Positions 1-8,157 of a stretch of DNA of 64,000 nt are shown here, in pieces. Made by a program: the position numbers and the translations under genes. Under the pieces are notes generated by a model. It had not been told where the DNA came from, did not search any database, and saw nothing but the letters and a program-made list of their open reading frames with translations. This DNA comes from Streptomyces sp. NBC_00461 (GTDB lineage: Bacteria; Actinomycetota; Actinomycetes; Streptomycetales; Streptomycetaceae): NCBI RefSeq assembly GCF_036013935.1, contig NZ_CP107902.1, positions 4,311,001-4,375,000 of the forward strand, in the 5' to 3' direction. Positions within the stretch are counted from its first letter, which is position 1. Each line of letters starts with the position of its first letter.

Positions 1-60
1 CGCGGCGACATCTCCGACGAGGAGTTCCGCCAGGCCAAGGAAAAGGTGCTCCACTCGTAA
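1..60 (+). CDS. C-terminal end of a SHOCT-domain protein (partial)
   Basis: Only the last 19 codons and the TAA stop are in the window; the gene enters from the left edge. The residues read RGDISDEEFRQAKEKVLHS, which matches the closing helix of SHOCT (short C-terminal) domains, where a G-x-I-(S/T)-x-E-E-F-x-x-x-K-x-x-(L/V)-L pattern is typical. SHOCT domains usually end small membrane or PH-like actinobacterial proteins and are thought to mediate oligomerisation. The body of this protein cannot be seen, so its function is unknown. Confidence 0.7.
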   Translation, partial: RGDISDEEFRQAKEKVLHS

Positions 61-89
61 CCCCACGCACCTGTGACGGCAGCCCGCGT

Positions 90-105
90 CGGGCCCTCGG
101 GCCCG
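90..105. terminator. possible hairpin between convergent genes
   Basis: CGGGCCC-TC-GGGCCCG is a short self-complementary stretch lying between the SHOCT gene (plus) and the DUF2252 gene (minus), which converge here. The loop is very tight and there is no T-run, so a terminator role is inference from position. Confidence 0.3.
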
Positions 106-194
106 TGTGTCAGGTTCGCGAGCCCGTCACGTCTCGAACCGGACCCGGAGCCCTGTCGAACAGATCACCACCGGTGACGCCGCGCCGCGGGGCG

Positions 195-1613
195 TCAGGC
201 TGCTTCGGCCGGGACCCGTCCGGCCTGGATGGCGTCGACCAGGGCCTGGTGGTCCTTCTCGTTCTGGTCGGCATACAGCTCGGCGAACGTCGCCAGCGCG
301 CGGTCGAAGACGTCGCCGCCGCCCAGGTAGGCGGCGATCGCGATACGGTCCCCGGACCTGGCGTGGGCGCGGGCCAGCGTGGCACCGCACAGCCGGCCGA
401 ACAGGGCCATCCTCTTCGGCGACATGTTCTCGGCCACCGCGATTCCCTTCCAGTCCCGCAACTGGCGTATGTAGAAGTCCCGCTGTCTGCCGTCCATGCC
501 CGTGAGGCGTTCCCAGCCCAGGAAGATGTCACTGGTGGCCTGCATGAGCCGCTGGCCGGCGACGACGCGCTCGCCCTGGGTGGCGAACGCACTGCCGCCG
601 ACGTAAGGCGCCAGAACCGACTCGTCGGCCTCCTTGGCCTGGAGGAACAAGGGATCCTCGTCGTCCTTGCCGAGCAGCAGGATGATCCAGCAGCGGGTTC
701 CCACACTGCCCACACCGACCACCTTGCGGGCCACGTCGGCGAAGCGATAGCCGTCCAGCAGGAACCGGCGGTCCGTCTGCAGGGTCTGGCCATAGCGCTC
801 GATCAGCCGGCTGAGCTCCTTCTCCAACTCGCCGCGTGCGGCGTCCGGCAGCAGATCCTGCAGCCGCATCAGCAGCGGCGGATCGGGAGCGATCAGACGC
901 CTTCCGTCAACGACGTGCGTGAGCTTGTCGAAGACCTGCAGCGTGTCATGAGCACGAGCCCGCTCCCGGGTCTTCTCCCAGCGATCGCGCACCCCCGCAC
1001 TCAGCAACGGGGCGAACTGCTCCTGCAACTCGTCCGCGTCGAAGCGGGTGTACCAGACCTCGAGATTGCCCAGCCCGGCGAAGCTCCGCATGCGCTCGCG
1101 ATAGGACTGCACCGCCGCCCGCACCACCGACGCCCGCTCCTTGGCGCTGAAGCCGTTCGCCCGGCCCGCGATGACGAAGCTGGCCGACAACCGTTTGACG
1201 TCCCATTCCCACGGTCCGGGCAGCGTCTCGTCGAAGTCGTTGATGTCGAACATCAGACGGCGTTCCGGCGAGGCCAGCAACCGGAAGTTCAACATGTGCG
1301 CGTCACCGCAGCACTGCACCCTGAACCCGCTGCGCGGCGTCTCCGCAAGGTCCGCGGCCATGATGGAGGCGGCCCCTCGATAGAAGCGGAACGGCGCCTC
1401 ACTCATCCTGCCGTAGCGGATCGGCACGAGTTCCGGCACCCGCGTCGCGGACTGCCTCTCGATGATCTCCACCGGGTCCGTTCGCTTCGGCGGAGCCGTG
1501 AACTCGGCGTGACTCGACCGGGGTACGTCGGCTCGCGCGGCCTTGCCGCGAGCCACCCGCTCCTGGGGAGTGAGGTGCCGCGTCTCGTGGCCGGAGAGAT
1601 GGTTCTGGGTCAT
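195..1613 (-). CDS. DUF2252 family protein
   Basis: The 472-residue product matches DUF2252, a family with a kinase-like (aminoglycoside-phosphotransferase-like) fold and no firmly established substrate. The fingerprint is visible: YRGAASIMAADLA, then GDAHMLNFR, which resembles a kinase catalytic loop, then FDINDFDET, which resembles the metal-binding DFD, and a later GVGSVGTRC. The start chosen is the ATG giving MTQNHLSGHE; the frame stays open upstream but that part has shadow-like composition. The next gene on the same strand, the CLC channel, ends 335 bases upstream, so the gene probably has its own promoter. Family assignment is secure; the role is unknown. Confidence 0.88.
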   Translation of the reverse strand: MTQNHLSGHETRHLTPQERVARGKAARADVPRSSHAEFTAPPKRTDPVEIIERQSATRVPELVPIRYGRMSEAPFRFYRGAASIMAADLAETPRSGFRVQCCGDAHMLNFRLLASPERRLMFDINDFDETLPGPWEWDVKRLSASFVIAGRANGFSAKERASVVRAAVQSYRERMRSFAGLGNLEVWYTRFDADELQEQFAPLLSAGVRDRWEKTRERARAHDTLQVFDKLTHVVDGRRLIAPDPPLLMRLQDLLPDAARGELEKELSRLIERYGQTLQTDRRFLLDGYRFADVARKVVGVGSVGTRCWIILLLGKDDEDPLFLQAKEADESVLAPYVGGSAFATQGERVVAGQRLMQATSDIFLGWERLTGMDGRQRDFYIRQLRDWKGIAVAENMSPKRMALFGRLCGATLARAHARSGDRIAIAAYLGGGDVFDRALATFAELYADQNEKDHQALVDAIQAGRVPAEAA

Positions 1614-1948
1614 TGCAGACGCTCCACGATGGGATGTGGTGGCCGATGCGCAGGCGTTGGCCATGCCCGCCGGAACGGGATCGACTGCGCCGAGGCTCGG
1701 GACGAAGGTCGCGCCAACGACATGAACGTCGCCGAGGTCGTGAGCCGTGCCGTTGACGTGGGGTGCGGGACCGGCCGGGCCACAGCCACAGCGGACGGTG
1801 CGGCTCCGGTCCCGTCGAAGGAGGTACGCGCGCGTGGATACAACGTAACTCCGGACGGCACTCCCGACGACTTGGGCCAGCCTGGCCGCCGGACCGCCCG
1901 GCCGCCCGGGTTTCTCTGCGATGGGCCACGCCGGCACGGTGAAGACCG
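1614..1948. other. intergenic region between the CLC gene and the DUF2252 gene
   Basis: This 335-base stretch lies between two minus-strand genes. Reading frames crossing it have the composition of antisense shadows. It should carry the DUF2252 promoter, but no clear -35/-10 pair, repeat or RNA gene was seen. Confidence 0.4.
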
Positions 1949-3295
1949 CTACTGCCGACGTGGCCCCGATCCCTCCCCTGGCTTCGGGGGAAGAGGCGTC
2001 AGCTTCGCCGTCGCGACGTACGAGACCACGACCGCGACGATCACGAGCGGCATGACGGTGAGCCCCTGCGCGCCGATCAGCAGCGTGGCAAGCAGGACGG
2101 AGACCAGCGGAAATCTCAGCATTGCGGCGCTCATCGCTCCGATACCCATCGCGAACCCCGCGACCAGGGACAGCCCCGGCAGATGCGAGAACAGGGTGCC
2201 ACCCGCCGCTCCCACGAACATCGCGGGAAAGATCGGGCCTCCCCTGAAACTGCTGAGCGAGGCGCAGTAGGCCAAAGACTTGCACAACACCAGCAGCAAC
2301 AACGCTCCCACCGAATACGCGGTGCTGTGCCTAAGGAATGGATCCAGCGCCGTCTGCCCCGAATACAGCACGTCGGTCGCTTTTTTGCCGGTGCCCTCCG
2401 CGTATCCGATCGCCAGCCCCGCCACGACCAGGCCCATGCCCACCGTGGCCACCACTCGTCGCCTCTCGACGAGCGTCTTGAGCCGGACGGCGAGCCATCG
2501 GATTCCCAGGCCCACGAGTGCGGCCGACAGCCCGATGACCAGGGCCCAGCCGAATTCCGCCGCTGTCGGGCGCACGGCCGTGGGTACGTCGTGCAGTACC
2601 AGCGAATAAGTGCCCAGTCCGGTCCAGGATCCCAGTCCGACGAAGATGAGTGCGCCGATGCCCGCGGCCAGCAGGCCGGGCACCAATACCACCGCCATCA
2701 TCGGCCCGCCCAACCCCGAGGCTTCCATCAGGAGGAACGCGCCGAGCAGGGGTGATCCCAGCAGGGAGCTGACGGCCGCGAAACTGCCCGCCGCGCCCAG
2801 CACCGCGGTCGCCTGCTCCGGGGGGTCCCGTTTGACCATCCGCACGGCGCCGGCGCCGAGCCCGGCGCCGAGCACCAGGAGAGGGGACTCGGGCCCGAGG
2901 ACAGCGGCGAAACAGAGCGTCGCCAGGGCGGCGAAGAAGATGCCGGGCAGCTCGATGGGTGTGGGCGGAGCGGAGGTCTTGAACCCGGCTGTCGGCTCAT
3001 GGCCACCGTGCCCCGGCAGGTACTGGATCGTCAGTGCGGCAAGCAGCCCCCCTACGGCGAGCAGAGGCAGCGGCCACCACGGTGGCGTTCCATCGAACCC
3101 CAGCGACTTGGGCAGATCCGTGTAGATCAGTGGCTGAACCTCGCCGACCAGTGCGAGGAAGCCGAACGCCGCCGCGGACACCGGTACGCCGATCAGCGCG
3201 GCCATCACCAGAAGCACCAGGTACGCGCGGCTCCGAAGGAGGGTCAGCGGGTCCTGGGGTGATGCGGCCTCGGATCCAGCCTTGGCGACCGGCAT
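1949..3295 (-). CDS. CLC-type chloride channel/transporter
   Basis: The 448-residue polytopic membrane protein has CLC signatures in order: LGPESPLLVLGAGLG, carrying the glutamate at the gating position of the family GxExP motif; GSFAAVSSLLGSPLLGAFLLME; and FRGGPIFPAMFVGAAGG, the GGxFxP selectivity segment. CLC proteins are homodimeric Cl- channels or Cl-/H+ antiporters of the cytoplasmic membrane. The serine of the usual GSGIP segment is not clear in this read, so channel versus exchanger is undecided. Start: ATG preceded by GAGGAGG at an 8-base spacing. The frame continues upstream but lacks a comparable ribosome binding site. No regulatory CBS domains are present. Confidence 0.88.
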   Translation of the reverse strand: MPVAKAGSEAASPQDPLTLLRSRAYLVLLVMAALIGVPVSAAAFGFLALVGEVQPLIYTDLPKSLGFDGTPPWWPLPLLAVGGLLAALTIQYLPGHGGHEPTAGFKTSAPPTPIELPGIFFAALATLCFAAVLGPESPLLVLGAGLGAGAVRMVKRDPPEQATAVLGAAGSFAAVSSLLGSPLLGAFLLMEASGLGGPMMAVVLVPGLLAAGIGALIFVGLGSWTGLGTYSLVLHDVPTAVRPTAAEFGWALVIGLSAALVGLGIRWLAVRLKTLVERRRVVATVGMGLVVAGLAIGYAEGTGKKATDVLYSGQTALDPFLRHSTAYSVGALLLLVLCKSLAYCASLSSFRGGPIFPAMFVGAAGGTLFSHLPGLSLVAGFAMGIGAMSAAMLRFPLVSVLLATLLIGAQGLTVMPLVIVAVVVSYVATAKLTPLPPKPGEGSGPRRQ

Positions 3296-3513
3296 GCGTA
3301 TTGCCTCCTCGCGATGCGGACCTCGTCGATGGTCTCGTCGGCCGCTTTCAGCGAACCGGGAACGCTCCGCCACCTGATACGAGAGGCGCTGCTCCGAGCC
3401 TGGCACGCCGCTCCCGTGCAGGCATTTCAACGCCGCCCACGCGGGTGGTAACTCCCCTGGTGAAGCCTGTAACAGACCTGTCTGCGAACGCCATCGGCTG
3501 ACGGGCACACAAA

Positions 3514-3882
3514 TCAGCGCGATTTCGAAGCGGACCGCTTCGCGCTTTTACTCCTGCCGGCGCCTGTGCCGCTCCGACCGGGCCCGGCGGAGGCGTCCTT
3601 CCCCTTTTTGGGCTTCTCCGTGTCCGCGACCGTCCGCGATGGCGTTGTCGGAGTCGGGGCGGTCGGCCACTTGAACTCGATCTCCAGCTCGATCTCCCCA
3701 TTGCCGATCTCGACCTCCATCTCGCTGCGAAGGTCGTCGGGGATCCGCAGGCTGAGCGTTCCGGGGCTGAGTTCCAGTTCGGCATCCCCGCCTTCCCTCA
3801 GTGCGGCTGCGAGTGCCGTGAGCTGGTCAGCCGCCTCAAGGCGCGACAGCGAGCGCTTCCGTTCAAACTTGAGGTCCTTCAC
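3514..3882 (-). CDS. amphi-Trp domain protein
   Basis: The 122-residue product has a helical N-terminus (ERKRSLSRLEAADQLTALAAALREGG) followed by alternating short strands (AELELSPGTLSLRIPDDLRSE, then VEIGNGEIELEIEFKWP) and a basic, Lys/Ser-rich tail. The strand pattern ending in a conserved FKWP tryptophan is that of the amphi-Trp domain, a small archaeal and actinobacterial domain of unknown function. The GTG start is preferred because GGAG lies six bases upstream; a longer frame to about 4038 has poor coding character. The basic tail could bind nucleic acid, but that is speculation. Confidence 0.72.
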   Translation of the reverse strand: MKDLKFERKRSLSRLEAADQLTALAAALREGGDAELELSPGTLSLRIPDDLRSEMEVEIGNGEIELEIEFKWPTAPTPTTPSRTVADTEKPKKGKDASAGPGRSGTGAGRSKSAKRSASKSR

Positions 3883-4255
3883 GGACGTCTCCGATCTGGA
3901 AGGAAAGGGTCGACAAAGCCCATTCTGCGGCCATGTACGAGATCGGACATCCTCATGGCCGGGCGCCTGAAGCTTCTTGGCAAAGAGGTCCGGCGGCGCC
4001 GAATGGCCCACGCCGCCTCGCGCTCGCGGCGCGGCCACACGGGTGGTTCGGTGCGGAGCGCCTACGCCCGCGTTCGGCGCCGTAATGCCTTGACCGCGCA
4101 GGGAAGTTGAGCCGGCCGCCGAGCCGACGCCCGTGCTCGTTGATCAGATGATCCGGCGTGCCGACGGGCTGATATCAGACATTTACTTATTAACCTCTCG
4201 CCATCTTATGACGTGGCGGATCGCAAGTGCGTCCGCTTCAAGGCTCGGAGAAGAC
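3883..4255. other. divergent intergenic region
   Basis: These 373 bases separate the amphi-Trp gene (minus) from the His-rich secreted protein gene (plus). The end nearest the secreted gene (about 4170-4215) is unusually AT-rich for this genome, with the run ACATTTACTTATTAACC, and probably holds its promoter. No gene or repeat was recognised. Confidence 0.4.
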
Positions 4256-4630
4256 ATGCGCAAGACTCGCAAGACGGCTGTCGTAGCCGTCCTCCTCGGC
4301 ACCCTCGGCTTTCTCGGCGCAGGCACCGCCTACGCCCACGGGTACGGGGACGGGGACGGCAAGGGGCACGGGCACGGGAAGGGCCACGGGAAAGGCCACG
4401 GGCACGGAAAAGGTCATGGGAAAGGCCACGGGTACAAGCACCGCGACGCGGAGACCAAGACGGTCGTGATCACCCAGAGCACCACATGCAGTGCGACCGA
4501 CGAGAACACCGACGTACAGGGCGAGTCCGCGTACGGCAACTGGTTCAACGGCGAGGTCTCACCTGGTCCGCAAACCACCAACATCGGCTCACACCTGGGG
4601 TGCGACAACACCCTCGTCCTCGGCAAGTAA
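4256..4630 (+). CDS. His/Gly/Lys-rich secreted small protein
   Basis: The 124-residue product starts with a clear Sec signal peptide (MRKTRKTAVVAVLLGTLGFLG, then cleavage near AYA-HG). The mature N-terminus is a low-complexity block of about 12 repeats built from GHGKGH and GHGHGK units, followed by about 65 ordinary residues with two cysteines that could form a disulfide (TTCSATD and HLGCDN). Histidine-rich tracts commonly bind Ni, Zn or Cu, so metal sequestration at the cell surface is a reasonable inference; nothing here proves it. The start ATG follows CGGAGAAGAC. Neighbours give no functional link. Confidence 0.78.
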   Translation: MRKTRKTAVVAVLLGTLGFLGAGTAYAHGYGDGDGKGHGHGKGHGKGHGHGKGHGKGHGYKHRDAETKTVVITQSTTCSATDENTDVQGESAYGNWFNGEVSPGPQTTNIGSHLGCDNTLVLGK

Positions 4631-4682
4631 CTCACCCGGGTCCCGGCACCGGGACCCGGACTCGGGGGTCTCCTGGATCTGC

Positions 4683-4870
4683 TCATCCGATGCCGGGGGT
4701 GATGCAGGGGTACAGCGTGCGCAGGCCCTCGTTCAACGCGTACGACAACGCCGACCCGTGGGTCCGCATCGACCCGACGATGTCGGCGGCGGCCACGTAG
4801 GGATCGGTGAGCTCCGCCTCGGTGAACCTCGTGATGGGTGGTGCCGGTTGCCGGAAGCCGTGATGCGTCG
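4683..4870 (-). pseudogene. possible gene relic downstream of the alpha/beta hydrolase
   Basis: An open stretch reads ITRFTEAELTDPYVAAADIVG and then SMRTHGSALSYALNEGLRTLYPCITPGIG before a stop. This has real-protein character, but no start codon or ribosome binding site lies at its beginning, and the frame upstream runs antisense-like into the hydrolase. It may be the C-terminal remnant of a deleted gene. I do not recognise the family. Confidence 0.3.
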
Positions 4871-4894
4871 CCCTCCGGCAGCCGGGGGGTGCGG

Positions 4895-5725
4895 TCAGGA
4901 CCGCAGGAACGCGAGGATGTCCGGGTTGAGGACATCCGGGTTGGTCGACAGCATCCCGTGCGGAAGCCCCTCGTAGCTCTTGAGCGTGCCGTTCTTCAAA
5001 AGCGTGACCGTGAGCGGCGCCGAGTCCTCGTACGGGACGATCTGGTCGTCTGTTCCGTGCGCGACGAGGACCGGTACGTCGATCGCCTTGAGGTCCTCGG
5101 TGAAGTCGGTCTCGGAGAATGCCTTGATGCATTCGTAGTGGGCGTTGGCCGCACCCATCATTCCCTGCCGCCACCAGTTGTCGATCAGCCCCTGGGACAC
5201 TTTCGCGCCGGGGCGGTTGAAGCCGTAGAACGGCCCCGAAGGCACCTCGATGTAGTACTGCGCGCGGTTCGTGGACAGAGCCTCGCGGAAGGCGTCGAAG
5301 GTCTCGATGGGCAGGCCGCCCGGGTTGGACTCCGACCTGACCATGACGGGCGGTACGGCGCCGACCAGCACCGCTTTGCCGACGCGGCCGGGCTTGGCGC
5401 GGGCGACGTAGCGTGCGACCTCGCCGCCGCCGGTGGAGTGGCCGATATGGAACGCTTCCCGCAGGTCAAGTGCGTCCGCGAGTGCGATCACGTCGGCGCT
5501 GTAGGTGTCCATGTCGTGGCCGGTGGCGGTCTGGCTCGAGCGTCCGTGCCCACGGCGGTCGTGGGCGATGACTCGGTAGCCGTGCGCCAGGAAGAACAAC
5601 ATCTGGTTGTCCCAGTCGTCGGCGCTCAGTGGCCATCCGTGGTGGAAGACGATCGGCTGGCCGTCGCGTGGACCCCAGTCCTTGTAGAAGATGCTGGTGC
5701 CGTCGTCGGTGGTGACTGTACCCAT
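4895..5725 (-). CDS. alpha/beta hydrolase, cofactor-free haloperoxidase/arylesterase type
   Basis: The 276-residue protein has the full fold: an oxyanion HGWP motif (residues 29-32), the nucleophile elbow GHSTGGGE with Ser about 97, the acid in [11 protein letters not shown] and the histidine in LPHGM. The pattern [10 protein letters not shown] plus GHSTGGGE is characteristic of the group named non-haem chloroperoxidase or arylesterase. In that group esterase activity is physiological and perhydrolysis is a side reaction. It is probably cytosolic, since no signal peptide is visible. The start ATG has GGAGG seven bases upstream. It is divergent from the argininosuccinate-synthase-like gene across 334 bases. 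Substrate cannot be inferred. Confidence 0.9.
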   Translation of the reverse strand: MGTVTTDDGTSIFYKDWGPRDGQPIVFHHGWPLSADDWDNQMLFFLAHGYRVIAHDRRGHGRSSQTATGHDMDTYSADVIALADALDLREAFHIGHSTGGGEVARYVARAKPGRVGKAVLVGAVPPVMVRSESNPGGLPIETFDAFREALSTNRAQYYIEVPSGPFYGFNRPGAKVSQGLIDNWWRQGMMGAANAHYECIKAFSETDFTEDLKAIDVPVLVAHGTDDQIVPYEDSAPLTVTLLKNGTLKSYEGLPHGMLSTNPDVLNPDILAFLRS

Positions 5726-6059
5726 CGCTGATCCTCCGCTCGCCCGGCGTGCCCCGGCGGTGCAGCAGGGGTGCGGGGGCACGCGGGACCTACGAATTCA
5801 CCCCTTGGGGCGCGGTCCGGATGTACCCGCACCACACTACGCGCGGGCCGTGTAGGGCACATCCTCGAATGGCCGACCCGCCCTACCGGTCAACTGAGTT
5901 GCGGCTTGCTCTCCCAGCTCCCAGCTCCCAGCAGCCGGCAGCCGGCAGGGCGCTTCCGGGTCCGGTCATGGCCGGGCGCGGACGCCGGGAATCCATTGTC
6001 GGGGGGCGGTCGGCACGGAAGTCTCCTCACCTGTGACCAGTGCAGAGGTTGGAGAGGCC
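5726..6059. other. divergent intergenic region with short direct repeats
   Basis: This spacer separates the minus-strand hydrolase and the plus-strand ligase-like gene. Around 5915-5950 it contains back-to-back short repeats (CAGCTCCCAGCTCCCAG followed by CAGCCGGCAGCCGGCAG). Promoters for both directions should be here but none is obvious. Confidence 0.4.
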
Positions 6060-7268
6060 ATGCGTTCCCCGCTCATACGTTCCTTCTCGCAGCTCGACTC
6101 CCTGGACCCGGGCCGCCCCGTCGTGACCCTGTTCAGCGGCGGGCTCGACAGCTCGTATCTGCTGCTGCGGCTGCGGCGGATGGGCATCCGCGAGGTGCAC
6201 GCCGTGAGCGTCGACATCGGTGAGGACGAGTCCAGTACGTACAAACGCCAGGTGGCCGAAGCGCTCGGCGCGACGATCCACATCCTCGACCGGCGTGCCG
6301 AGTTCGCCGGCCGGTACGTGGCCCCCGCGATCGCCGCCCAGGCCGTCTACCTCGGCATCCACCCCGTGAGCTCCACGCTCAGCCGTCCGCTGATCGCCCA
6401 CAGCGCGGTCGAGCTGGCCCGTGCGCTCGGCGCGCAGGCCCTGCTCCACACCGCCAACCGCTCCCAGAACACCCTGCGCCGCCTCAACGGGGCGCTGGCG
6501 CTGCTCGGTTACGAGGGTGCGTTCGGCAGCCCCTACGACCTCGATCCCGTCACTCGCGAGGACAAGCTCCTCGAACTGCGGGCCGCCGGGATCGATCTGC
6601 TCGCCGGGCGGATCGTCAGCGGCGACTCCAATCTGTGGTGCCGTGAGTTCGAGTCGGGCATCCTCGACGATCCCGAACTCCACGAGGTTCCCGAGGAGAT
6701 GTACGCCTGGAGCCGGCCGACCTCGCTCCCCGGCGCCACCGACACCCTGACCGTCACCTTCGAGCACGGGCTGCCCGTCGCCCTCGACGGACAGCCGCTG
6801 CCGCTGACCGCGCTGATCGACCGGCTCAACCGGAGGGTCGGCGCGTACGGGCTCGGCCGCTACTCCGGCCTGGAACACCTCGACCACGGCGAAAAGGTTC
6901 TCGAAATCCGCGAGATGCCCGCCGCCTGGCTCCTGCTCAGCAGCTACCGGCACGTCGAGAGCGCCTGCCTGGACGCCGAACTCATCCGCGAGAAGCGGCA
7001 CCTGGAGCAGGTGTGGACGCGAGAAGCCCTCGAAGGCCGCTGGTTCGGCGAACTGCGGCTCGCCACCCAGGTGTTCATCGACGCCTGCGCCTCCCGCACC
7101 ACCGGGTCCGTGACCTGGCTACTGCGCACCGGCGGCGCCGACACGCGCTCCATCACGGCCGGAGCGCCCCTGTATCTGCGCGACCGGGAGGCCTGGGAGG
7201 AGCGGGCGATCAGCGCGGAGTCGGCGCCGTTCGACCGTGCGACCGGGGCGGTTCTCGCCACCGTCTGA
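6060..7268 (+). CDS. argininosuccinate synthase-like ATP-dependent ligase
   Basis: The 402-residue protein aligns by eye with argininosuccinate synthase (PF00764) over its whole length. It has the PP-loop FSGGLDSS at residues 25-32, DSNLWCREFESGILDDP (family: D-x-NLWGRSIE), EEMYAWSRP, the VTFEHGLPVALDG segment, and a C-terminal LLSSYRHVE region. The usual GxGNDQVRFE motif, which contacts citrulline/ATP in ArgG, is replaced by TANRSQNTLRRLNG. It therefore probably adenylates a different carboxylate or ureido substrate and is not the housekeeping ArgG. The start ATG has GGAG six bases upstream; an in-frame GTG at 6033 is less likely. It is the first gene of a likely operon with the dioxygenase and exporter. 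Confidence 0.82.
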   Translation: MRSPLIRSFSQLDSLDPGRPVVTLFSGGLDSSYLLLRLRRMGIREVHAVSVDIGEDESSTYKRQVAEALGATIHILDRRAEFAGRYVAPAIAAQAVYLGIHPVSSTLSRPLIAHSAVELARALGAQALLHTANRSQNTLRRLNGALALLGYEGAFGSPYDLDPVTREDKLLELRAAGIDLLAGRIVSGDSNLWCREFESGILDDPELHEVPEEMYAWSRPTSLPGATDTLTVTFEHGLPVALDGQPLPLTALIDRLNRRVGAYGLGRYSGLEHLDHGEKVLEIREMPAAWLLLSSYRHVESACLDAELIREKRHLEQVWTREALEGRWFGELRLATQVFIDACASRTTGSVTWLLRTGGADTRSITAGAPLYLRDREAWEERAISAESAPFDRATGAVLATV

Positions 7269-7351
7269 GTCTCCTTCTCTCATCCCTTCTCACCTCTCCC
7301 CTTGCCCTCTCTTCTCTCGTCTTCTCTCGTCTTCTCCCTACGGAGTACGCC
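7269..7351 (+). repeat. pyrimidine-rich leader between two cluster genes
   Basis: On the plus strand nearly every base from 7271 to 7340 is C or T, including the tandem unit CTTCTCTCGT repeated immediately before CTTCTCCC. A ribosome binding site (CGGAG) follows. Such a tract could be a rut-like Rho site or simply slippage-prone sequence. Confidence 0.5.
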
Positions 7352-8083
7352 ATGACCACTGCCGCCACCCGTCACCCCGTCGCCGTCGACGCCGTCACCG
7401 CCCTCGCCGATCCGGGCGGACATCTGATGCCCTCGGCCCGGCTCTCGGCGCTCGCGGGTGTCGACGCCGCCGACTGGACGCGCTTCGCCGGCCACTGGGA
7501 CGAGCTCACCCTCGACACGTACATGGCCGATGGAGGCACGTACCGTTTCCGCCGCTACGGCCAGTTCGAGCTCGACCCGGCCGCGGGTGAACTCACCCTG
7601 CTCCCGCACGAGCCGTACCGTCAGGAGTCGGACATCAACCCGCTCAACGGCGGCATCGAGCGGGTCTTCGACCCGCTGACCGAGTCCTTCGCCGGTGACC
7701 CGCTGCTGCGCTCCGTGCTGGTCGAACTCGGCCGGATCTTCAGCGCCGTCGACGGCACGGGGTCGTGGAACGTGAAACTGCACCCGTACCGCATCAGTGC
7801 CTCCGCGGACCAGCAGGGCCGGCCTGCGCCCGAGGGCCGGCACCGTGACGGTGTCACCTTCATCACCTCGCTGCTGATCGGCCGCACCAACGTCACCGGC
7901 GGCGAGAGCGCCGTCCATTCCGACGAGGGCGAACACCTCCTCACGGTTACCCTGTCCGAGCCCGGTGACCTGCTGCTGGGCGACGACCGCCGCACGCTGC
8001 ACTCGGTGACCCCGGTGCGGCCGGTGGATCCCGAACTCGCCGCCCACCGTGACGTCCTGGTGATCGCGTACACCGCGCGCTGA
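7352..8083 (+). CDS. 2OG-Fe(II) dioxygenase family protein (PF10014-like)
   Basis: The 243-residue protein resembles the 2OG-Fe dioxygenase family that includes free-amino-acid hydroxylases such as L-isoleucine 4-hydroxylase. The predicted iron ligands are visible as H164-R-D166 in EGRHRDGVTF and a distal H217 in RRTLHSVTP, followed by an arginine that could bind 2-oxoglutarate. The family uses O2 and 2-oxoglutarate to hydroxylate small substrates. The start ATG has GGAG six bases upstream. The placement between an amino-acid-ligase-like gene and an exporter suggests it tailors an amino acid or short peptide. That substrate is inference; the family call is fairly firm. Confidence 0.8.
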   Translation: MTTAATRHPVAVDAVTALADPGGHLMPSARLSALAGVDAADWTRFAGHWDELTLDTYMADGGTYRFRRYGQFELDPAAGELTLLPHEPYRQESDINPLNGGIERVFDPLTESFAGDPLLRSVLVELGRIFSAVDGTGSWNVKLHPYRISASADQQGRPAPEGRHRDGVTFITSLLIGRTNVTGGESAVHSDEGEHLLTVTLSEPGDLLLGDDRRTLHSVTPVRPVDPELAAHRDVLVIAYTAR

Positions 8084-8157
8084 GCCGCCGCGTCACCCGC
8101 ACAGCGGACCGTCCGCCGCCCCGCCCTGTCGCCTGCCCTGTCACCTAGGAGTCCCCC

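Noticed and set aside
105..2270. 721-codon plus-strand open frame
   Set aside because: It is antisense to the DUF2252 and CLC genes, with arginine/proline/glycine-rich shadow composition; the minus-strand genes have clear family motifs.
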